The notes beneath the pieces are model-generated. The model made no database searches and was not told where the DNA came from. It worked only from the letters and a program-made list of their open reading frames with translations. DNA of 64,000 nucleotides from Rheum nobile (lineage: Eukaryota; Streptophyta; Magnoliopsida; Caryophyllales; Polygonaceae): NCBI GenBank assembly GCA_027886185.1, contig WOAB01000719.1:2790001-2854000 (forward strand), in the 5' to 3' direction. Of the stretch, positions 57,441-64,000 are shown piece after piece. Numbering within the stretch: the first letter of the stretch is position 1; the number at the start of each line of letters is the position of its first letter. The translations under genes were made by a program, and so were the position numbers.

Positions 57441-58031
57441 GGCAGCATGGATAAGAGCCGAAATAGGAGTAGGACCTTCCATAGCATCAGGTAACCATAC
57501 ATGAAGGGGGAATTGGGCGGATTTGGCAACTGCACCGGCAAATAATAAGAAAGTACATACAGTTCCAACTAAAAAATGAATAATAAACCAAAATCCCCTA
57601 CACGGTTAGTCACAAACGCTTTTTGACAAGCATTTGCTGCAACCGGTCGTATAAACCAAAAACCTATTAATAGATACGAACACATTCCAACTAATTCCCC
57701 CCCAAAAAAATTTGTATGAAATTCGAACTAGTAACTAAGCCAAGCATAGAAGTATTGAAAAAACTCAATTAAGCAAAGAATCTCAAATATCCTTGATCAT
57801 GAGACATATAATTTTCACTATAAATAAGAACTAGAATCCCAATAGTAGTGATTAACAATGACATAATAGAAGTAAGTGGATCAACCAGGTAACCGAATTC
57901 TAAAGAAAAATCATTATTGATGGTCCAAGACCATACAGATTGATAGATAGAACTGCTATTTATTTGCTGAATAGACAATTTCATTGAAAAAAGCATAACT
58001 ATACTTAATAACAAAATACTAGGAAAAGCTC
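57441..58031 (-). pseudogene. ndhF: Plastid-derived ndhF fragment (NUPT)
   Basis: Minus-strand peptides match chloroplast NAD(P)H dehydrogenase subunit 5: [57 protein letters not shown], then [20 protein letters not shown]. Between the two parts, near 57590, the codons after VTNR...GDFG are missing up to the [10 protein letters not shown] region (deletion inferred as a few hundred bases at most). It also has frame breaks near 57700, so it is a dead nuclear copy of organelle DNA. The complete gene would be over 2 kb. Confidence 0.9.
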
Positions 58032-59657
58032 TATAACACCCCAAATTTTCTCTTGAAAGTATTATTGTCAGTGACCTCGGATTCCTCATCCCGAAGTCAC
58101 CCTAGGCTTTTCCAGTTGATATAAATCATCAAACAACAATTATGATACAAAATATCATAACCTTCGATTAAAACCATAGTCGTGGAATTTCAACACAATT
58201 CCAAATACGACCAAATACATCAGAAATACAGCGGGAGTCTTTATAATACAAAGTAGTCTTAATACAAGACTTTTTTAACACAGCGGAAGTCTTTGAAATA
58301 ACAACAGGGTCTTGATCGCAATGATCACCCTCCAAGGATTCTTAACCTGGATAAAACTCTTCAACACACCGTTTGCCTTCATAGTCGTTCTAGCCTTTTT
58401 GGACCTGCAACCTATCTGATGTGCCGAATCGAACGGACGACACCAGCCAACAAAGCAGATAACAAATGCGGTTGGTTAGTCTAAATGAATAGACCATGCA
58501 AGGGCACAAAGCAGAGTGGTTCGAAGTAGTCGTATTAGGTTAGACTCATCGTCCTCGAATCAAAACTGATAACGATAGTCAACCATCATACTCTACTGAA
58601 ACATATGAAAAGGCATGAACAAGAGAAGATTCGGAAGACCAAGTCTTACAGCAATCAACCCAAAGAAGATTCCAACGAAATGAATCTTATCGGAAATATG
58701 ACAAATGTTGGAAAACTTAAATAATCATAGAATCACATTATCGCATACGAGCGATTTAAAAGCTAAGACGAGTTTTCCTAGCTGCATTATCGCCTAGCTG
58801 TACTACTCGCCCAAGGTATGTTAATCATGTGCGTCAAGAGCACTTAACTTATTAATACAAAACACACAACACTCTTATACCTTAAGAAGTTCGGAAGAAC
58901 TCTGCGTATGAGATAACGCTTACCACTATACTCTTTTAAGATTCAAGAACAATCACAATATCTTATTCTTACGTTCCTCGAAACGTATCATATAAGATCT
59001 TACTCCTATTTCCTCAAAGAGAGTGATACCTTAAGCCTTATAGATGACATACTCGCAAGATGTCAATCCTTGACAATTCCCAAGAGTCCTAACTCTTATC
59101 CTCTGGAAATTCCACTTATCGAGTCCAACGACTCGTACTGTCTTTAAACAAACTTATTTCTAACTTAAAATCCTTATATTCCGTACACAATCTACTATCC
59201 ACCCAGGACTTAATCGCATCATTTCCTTATTAACCTCAAACGAATCTCAAATAGATCTCCCCAAAGGATACCTGTGATTTCGTACACTTAGCTTTCTCAA
59301 AAGCTTTAACCATTGGTCCTACATGGGTCATACTTTACTTATGATCCTGACCATCCTAACTCCGGATCTACAGTCTTACTCAAGACCACAATAGGGAAAA
59401 CGAGATCCTGAAGAATTATTCACTTAATCAATTATTCCTTCACAACACTTTATCCACACTAATTCTTACAACATGATTAAGAGCAGCTATAAAGCTTTAA
59501 ACCTTAGGGTGACAATTATGTTCACCCAAATTAATACATCTATCAAAGCTTATTAATTATGTGCTTAACCGCACTTATCTTATTAAATTACAACACACAC
59601 ACACACACACACACGCTATAAGCTTTTAAATATATGTTCCGCCAAGCAGGACATATA

Positions 59658-60230
59658 TCGAAGGAATGAACCTCGCAGAGTCCAAGCCTCTATATCTATG
59701 GAAGGAATGAACCTCGCAGAGTCCAAGCCCCTACATCTATCGAAGGAATGAACCTCGCAGAGTCCAAGCCTCTATATCTATCGAAGGAATGAACCTCGCA
59801 GAGTCCAAGCCTCTATATCTATCGAAGGAATGAACCTCGCAAAGTCCAAGCCTCTATATCTATCGAAGGAATGAACCTCGCAGAGTCCAAGCCTCTATAT
59901 CCATCGAAGGAATGAACCTCGCAGAGTCCAAGCCTCTATATCTATCGAAGGAATGAACCTCGCAGATTCCAAGCCTCTATATCTATCGAAGGAATGAACC
60001 TCGCAGAGTCCAAGCCTCTATATCTATCGAAGGAATGAACCTCGCAGAGTCCAAGCCTCTATATCTATCGAAGGAATGAACCTCGCAGAGTCCAAGCCTT
60101 TATATCTATCGAAGGAATGAACCTCGCAGAGTCCAAGCCTCTATATCTATCGAAGGAATGAACCTCGCAGAGTCCAAGCCTCTATATCTATCGAAGGAAT
60201 GAACCTCGCAGAGTCCAAGCCTCTATATCC
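59658..60230. repeat. Tandem array, 41-bp unit, about 14 copies
   Basis: Unit CGAAGGAATGAACCTCGCAG then AGTCCAAGCCTCTATATCTAT. Fourteen copies with few differences (for example AAAG at 59841 and ATTCC at 59967), plus a diverged copy at 60272 (GAATGGACCTCGCGGAGTCC). It lies mid-LTR. An (AC)n run of about ten repeats is just upstream (59591-59612). Confidence 0.95.
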
Positions 60231-61198
60231 CTAGGGTCTTGATAGCCCTTTTCACCAAGTTATAAAGAAACGAATGGACCTCGCGGAGTCCAGGCGTTCC
60301 TACTAATACTCGTGCTAACTAACAGTTCAACACAATAATATTATAACTACTAGTGCTAACTAAACAGTTCAAGCACAACAATAGTATAATTCACATTAAA
60401 GCCATCCTGTCAATCAACTTAAACACAGATATAATAGAAACGACTAATCCTTACCTGGACTTAGCTTCCCTACGAATACTCGTGTTATTCTAGCATTAAG
60501 TCAACATTAAATTCACAACAATACCATCACGGTAATTAACACACAGTACTCGAGCTAATTAAATAGTTCACTTTAATTGCCCTAGCCCAAATCCGAACAG
60601 CAGAATATTCCTGAATCTGCATTCAATATGGTTTTGGCCATAACTTTAGTTATACAACTCGGAATCCAATTCCGCGAAGTTCCAGACGCTAGTATGAAAG
60701 TCTACTATTTACTGAGCTTAACCCCAACTTTATCAAAATTACATAACTGGCCCGGTATTTCCGGCAGTGCACGAACAAGTCCTTCAGGCAACATATGTCT
60801 ATAATAGCGTTGATCTAGCAGATATACAACCTATTATAACATCATATTCTTTTCATCAAATTATTTATCAAAACTGTTCCCAACATAAACAGTAAATCAT
60901 TCCAAATTAATTAACAACTAACAATTGATAATTAAGGAAATTATGGAAGGATGAGCAAGAGCGAACCGCCACTTGACTTAGATCCGACGAAAGCTTAGCA
61001 AGGCTTGGAGACAACGATGGGTTTCTGGGCTCGATGCAGGGACATATCTGAGACCACAGATTCCTCTGGATCGACCCAAAATGAAATCCTAAGTTAGATT
61101 TGATATCTACATATACGAATCTAAAAGAATACGAAAGGAATCGAAGGAACAAAGTCCTGATCGAGACCACAAAGCCCAAGCCACACCATGACTGCCCA

Positions 61199-61241
61199 GC
61201 CATACCGCGGGTCGGTGGCATCTGGCCGCGGGTGCGGTGGC
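61199..61241. repeat. CCGCGG palindrome pair in the large LTR
   Basis: ACCGCGGGTCGGTGG and GCCGCGGGTGCGGTGG, about 25 bp apart, lie about 235 bp upstream of a TATA box (CTTATATATAGCC at 61479). Same layout as the other LTR families in the window. Confidence 0.7.
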
Positions 61242-61496
61242 GTTTTAGTGGTGAGACGATCTCAACGACTCACCTGGGAAGATGACGGGGCGACGTGTCG
61301 GGGCTCGGTTCGTGGTGGCTCCAACTTCTGGACATCTAACACCACCTTGAGAGCACCACCAACACCAACCAATCTCTGGCGACAACACCGGCGAGAGCTT
61401 CGAAACTCCGGCGAGATTCAAGCTTTCCGGTGAAGGCCTTGGGAGAGAGAGAGCCAAGAGAAAAAATGAGAGAGAGGGCTTATATATAGCCTAGAT

Positions 61497-61668
61497 ATTT
61501 TATATAAAATATCTCAACAAATATCTCACAAATATCTCACAAATATCTTGCGTAAATATCTTACACAAATATCTTGCGTAAATATCTTACACAAATATCT
61601 TGCGTAAATATCTCACACAAATATCTTGCGTAAATATCTTACACAATTATCTTGCGTAAATATCTAAG
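61497..61668. repeat. Tandem array, ~27-bp unit near the LTR end
   Basis: Repeats of AAATATCTTGCGTAAATATC alternating with TTACACA, about five units, directly after the TATA box and before the LTR 3' end. Probably in the transcribed leader. Confidence 0.85.
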
Positions 61669-61831
61669 CCCTGAAATTACATCGAATGTAATTTATTCCA
61701 CTCAGAGAATTATTACGGAGAGCAAGGATTTTACCGAAAATCCAACTCCACTGAAAGCGAAAAATTTATCGAACGAAGGATGGGAAAATTACCCAAATAC
61801 CCTTACTAAAAATGAGGGATATTACAAACCT

Positions 61832-62099
61832 CTTTTGAAGGTTCGATTCCATGGAAGCCAGTATAAGACAAGTGACAATCACTAACTTTTCTTTGATCTG
61901 ATTTTCCTCTTCTATCTCCTCTAGAGTAGACATAGCAGTCAGTTTTGGGATAGGGGTGTCAAGGACATTCTCTCTTCCTTCAGACCTGAGAACAATTCTC
62001 AGATCTCTTTCCCAATCGAGGAAGTTTTATTTCGTTCAACTTATTCTTCTCAAGAATCGAACGTAAGTTGATGATTGTTGGGTTATCGTTTATAGACAT
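61832..62099 (-). pseudogene. gag: Copia gag N-terminus
   Basis: ATG at 62099 begins MSINDNPTIINLRSILEKNK, a copia gag start. A frameshift near 62020 follows (the intact reading would be DWERDLRIVL-like in the next frame). It continues to the AACCT junction at 61831, where the rest resumes at 57248. Confidence 0.8.
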
Positions 62100-63719
62100 G
62101 ATATCTATAACGGAAATAACATGCAAAATATAAATTATGCTTGTCATGCAAGAGTTTATAAAATTTAAACATTCTTTAAACATAAATAAGCTAATGCACA
62201 TTTTATTCATTTATATTTTCCCTTTGAATAAAATGATTTCAAGATCCTATTTCAGATAAGACTTTAGGCGTACTTTGACACTTCCCTAAATCCTATGTGA
62301 TCAAGGTAAGTAACTTTTACTAGTTATAACATTTATAACTCTTGATTGATAGATTACATCTTATGTCAAATCTATCCCATGTCTCAAAATCCAAAACTTT
62401 ATCTTTTTGTCTTTTGTTGAGTATAACCAAACCAAGGTTGTAAATCCCTTATATAGATTTACCCGTACTATCCCAAGGTCAAAGAAGGACACCTTGCTTT
62501 GGCAAAACCTATCCATCAAATTCCAAGGGTCTTATAGGTTATGATTTCGAAAGGCAAAATCTCAATTTTTCTTTTAAGGGAACTAGGTTTATCATATTAG
62601 TCTATTTACTAGTGAACTAAATAGCATAAATAAACAAGCAAACATAAAGTTAGAGATATTTAAAGCAAAATAAATGCAATAAATAAATGTGATCCTAGTA
62701 TGGCCCCTAAAAACACATAATATCTAATCTTCATAGATTCTTCTAGTCTCTTGGATCTCCATCCTTGATTCTCCTTTGAATCTCCATCCTGGAATCTTCA
62801 TAGGAACTTCTTCTCTTGTATTACATAATGTAAATCTAATCTAATTTCTTGAAAATCAAATTACAAAAATACATAACGATACGCAGATCGTGTACAAGAA
62901 AATAATAACGATACGCAGATCATGTACAAGAAAACAATTAATAACGATACGCATATCGTATTTTCTATCATATTTGGGCCATACCAGTCACTACATGCAA
63001 TAATAATATCATAATATTAAATCATACATGCATATTATAATATCAAGTATTAAAAGACAAGAATATACTATTAATTATATTAATAGACTTTTAAGATCAA
63101 ATTAAATAAATTATCTCATAAGATAATATAACGATACGCCGAGCCACTGCCGGACCACCTCTGACAACCATCGAACCGCCGTGAGCCATTTTGGTCACCC
63201 AGCCACGGTCTTACCCCTTCTCCCACTCAAATTTTGTAACAATTACAAATATGTGATGGTTTTAAAGAAAATATGGTGTAATTTTTAGAAAATTAATGTA
63301 TGAACCAATTTCACACAAAACTAATCAACTTTTGGCATTCAAGACACGAAATTCTAAATTTCTAGGGTTTGAATCAATTTTCACCAACATGAAAAATCTT
63401 GTATTTTAAATGTGTGATTATGATTTATACAAGAAATCATCTCTCTTGCATAAATTAAACATACAAATCGATTTAGGGTCAAAATTGAGCAAAAAATCAG
63501 AATTTTTAACACTTCAAATTTCGGTCCTAAGGGCTGGTTTTTTTAGTATATTATTTACATGAAAGTCATAACTTTATGCATCTAATCAATTAAAATCACA
63601 ATTTTGATCATACAGGTTGATCCATATATCAATTTTACCACTAAATAGAACCAAAATAATCAAGAACATGCATCAAATTTAACAACTTTAATCATGATCA
63701 TATCAATTTATGCAAGAGG
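62100..63719 (-). other. Long leader of the copia element
   Basis: 1.6 kb between PBS and gag start, AT-rich, without supported ORFs. The phrase ACGATACGCAGATC(G/A)TGTACAAG occurs twice (62877 and 62910), with a partial third copy at 62945 and a short echo at 63131. Confidence 0.55.
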
Positions 63720-63732
63720 CTCTGATACCACT
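63720..63732 (-). other. Primer binding site of the copia element
   Basis: GGCTCTGATACCA, the complement of TGGTATCAGAGCC, next to the LTR. Uses initiator tRNA-Met, as most plant copia elements do. Confidence 0.9.
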
Positions 63733-63733
63733 G

Positions 63734-63949
63734 TAGGGATTTAGATGTTGTAAGCGTGATTTTAGAAAACAATTTTCTAGCATCTAACTTAGGATCTCAT
63801 GTATAAACTTGATACGAACCACATATGAAAGAGTAACATACCTTTTGATGCAAAACTTGTTTTCGGGATCTCCCTGGAGAATAGAGTCTCAATTGTGATT
63901 CCTCTACTTAGTCCATACGAGCACATGCGGTACTAGATCGCCTTGCCTT
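63734..63949 (-). repeat. 5' LTR of the copia element (partial in window)
   Basis: Matches 45251-45470 with scattered differences, then stops where TGTAATAACCCC begins. The rest of the LTR would lie beyond the window after the next insertion. Confidence 0.85.
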
Positions 63950-64000
63950 TGTAATAACCCCTAAAAGTCCCGAACTGTCGTTTTGTATGAAAGACATAAT
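63950..64000 (+). mobile_element. Start of another TGTAA-type LTR
   Basis: TGTAATAACCCCTAAAAGTCC interrupts the copia LTR at 63950. The start resembles Del/Tekay-type LTRs. It runs out of the window, so type and TSD cannot be confirmed. Confidence 0.5.

Larger units (their letters stand above)
57254..61826 (+). mobile_element. Large LTR block (TGTAATACCC...GGATATTACA) with SINE-like and plastid filler
   Basis: Bounded by the AACCT duplication and TG...CA ends. 57254-57263 looks like the first ten bases of the LTR. The LTR proper resumes at about 58034 with TAACACCCCAAATTTTC and runs 3.8 kb to 61826. TGTAACACCCC starts and LTRs of this size are typical of Del/Tekay-type Ty3 elements. No internal coding region, so probably a solo LTR. 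Between the two LTR starts are a tRNA-like SINE segment and plastid DNA. Confidence 0.75.
45251..63949 (-). mobile_element. Ty1/copia retrotransposon (minus strand), heavily interrupted
   Basis: Matching LTR ends at 45251 and 63734 (both TGTAGGGATTTAGATG on the plus strand), a PPT next to the first and an initiator-tRNA PBS next to the second. Copia-order gag, protease, integrase and RT run right to left between them. Removing the four inner insertions (46060-52135, 52507-53456, 57254-61826, and one starting at 63950 inside the 5' LTR) leaves a coherent element. RNase H is not clearly recognisable. Confidence 0.9.

Noticed and set aside
57441..58031. Window derived from a chloroplast genome
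   Set aside because: Only a broken ndhF fragment is present, surrounded by nuclear retrotransposons and next to an intron-rich nuclear gene.
59658..60230. CRISPR-like array of repeats
   Set aside because: The 41-bp units are contiguous with no unique spacers, in a plant LTR. It is a simple tandem array.
60907..61221. Minus-strand ORF of 104 residues in the large LTR
   Set aside because: No family pattern; it lies in LTR sequence and overlaps the promoter-proximal region.
58034..61826. LTR start at 58032-58034 with its own target duplication
   Set aside because: Bases before 58032 do not match those after 61826. The matching AACCT is at 57249-57253, so the block starts at 57254.
22301..63949. 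Endogenous pararetrovirus (Caulimoviridae) sequence
   Set aside because: All RT, integrase and gag segments fit Ty3 or copia retrotransposons. No movement protein or caulimovirus coat motif was seen.

Overview
This is nuclear DNA from a flowering plant, most likely a eudicot (possibly Lamiales, a weak guess). It holds one intron-rich conserved chloroplast-protein gene, plant-type LTR retrotransposons of the Athila, Tat, chromovirus-like and Ty1/copia kinds, a CACTA transposon, and a nuclear copy of plastid ndhF. Only one convincing host gene is present. The remaining ~55 kb is nested, mostly dead mobile DNA.

Layout. 1-9 kb: the PTAC12/HEMERA gene on the minus strand (exons 2-9 resolved, exon 1 uncertain), then a LINE-type RNase H remnant. 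9-16 kb: AT-rich DNA with a Helitron end, hAT-like sequence, a small decayed two-exon ORF and the tail of a Ty3 element. 16.1-19.2 kb: Athila-like element 1 (5' LTR, tRNA-Asp-type PBS, gag). 19.2-22.2 kb: a foldback-like zone with long inverted repeats, two inverted copies of a LINE endonuclease fragment, telomere-like repeats and a 39-bp-arm hairpin. 22.3-29.2 kb: Athila-like element 2 (gag, protease, env-position ORF, 3' LTR), without RT, RNase H and integrase. 29.2-37.0 kb: a Tat-lineage Ty3 element on the minus strand with an ORF on the opposite strand at its 3' side. 37.0-39.8 kb: rearranged gag/protease pieces of a chromovirus-like element. 39.8-45.2 kb: a MULE/FAR1-like remnant and an inverted-repeat element that carries a solo LTR.

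45.25 kb to the window end is one Ty1/copia element (minus strand) hit repeatedly. A CACTA element (46060-52135, TSD ATA) carries a captured sorting-nexin-2 gene fragment. A chromovirus-like retrotransposon (47380-51127, TSD CCTAC) then inserted into that fragment. The copia also holds a solo LTR (52507-53456, TSD GTAGG), a large LTR block carrying SINE-like and plastid ndhF sequence (57254-61826, TSD AACCT), and the start of another LTR at 63950. The TSDs let the order of events be read.

The most unusual signal is architectural. At least five different LTR families here each carry a cluster of short G+C-rich palindromic repeats about 45-235 bp upstream of a TATA-like box. The motif differs by family. 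In both Athila-like families the LTR motif recurs inside the gag-protease coding linker. One motif, CTCGGCCGAG, is shared between a chromovirus LTR and a hairpin ladder at the end of the CACTA element around it. All coordinates, alignments and domain calls were made by eye from the sequence; no database search was run.
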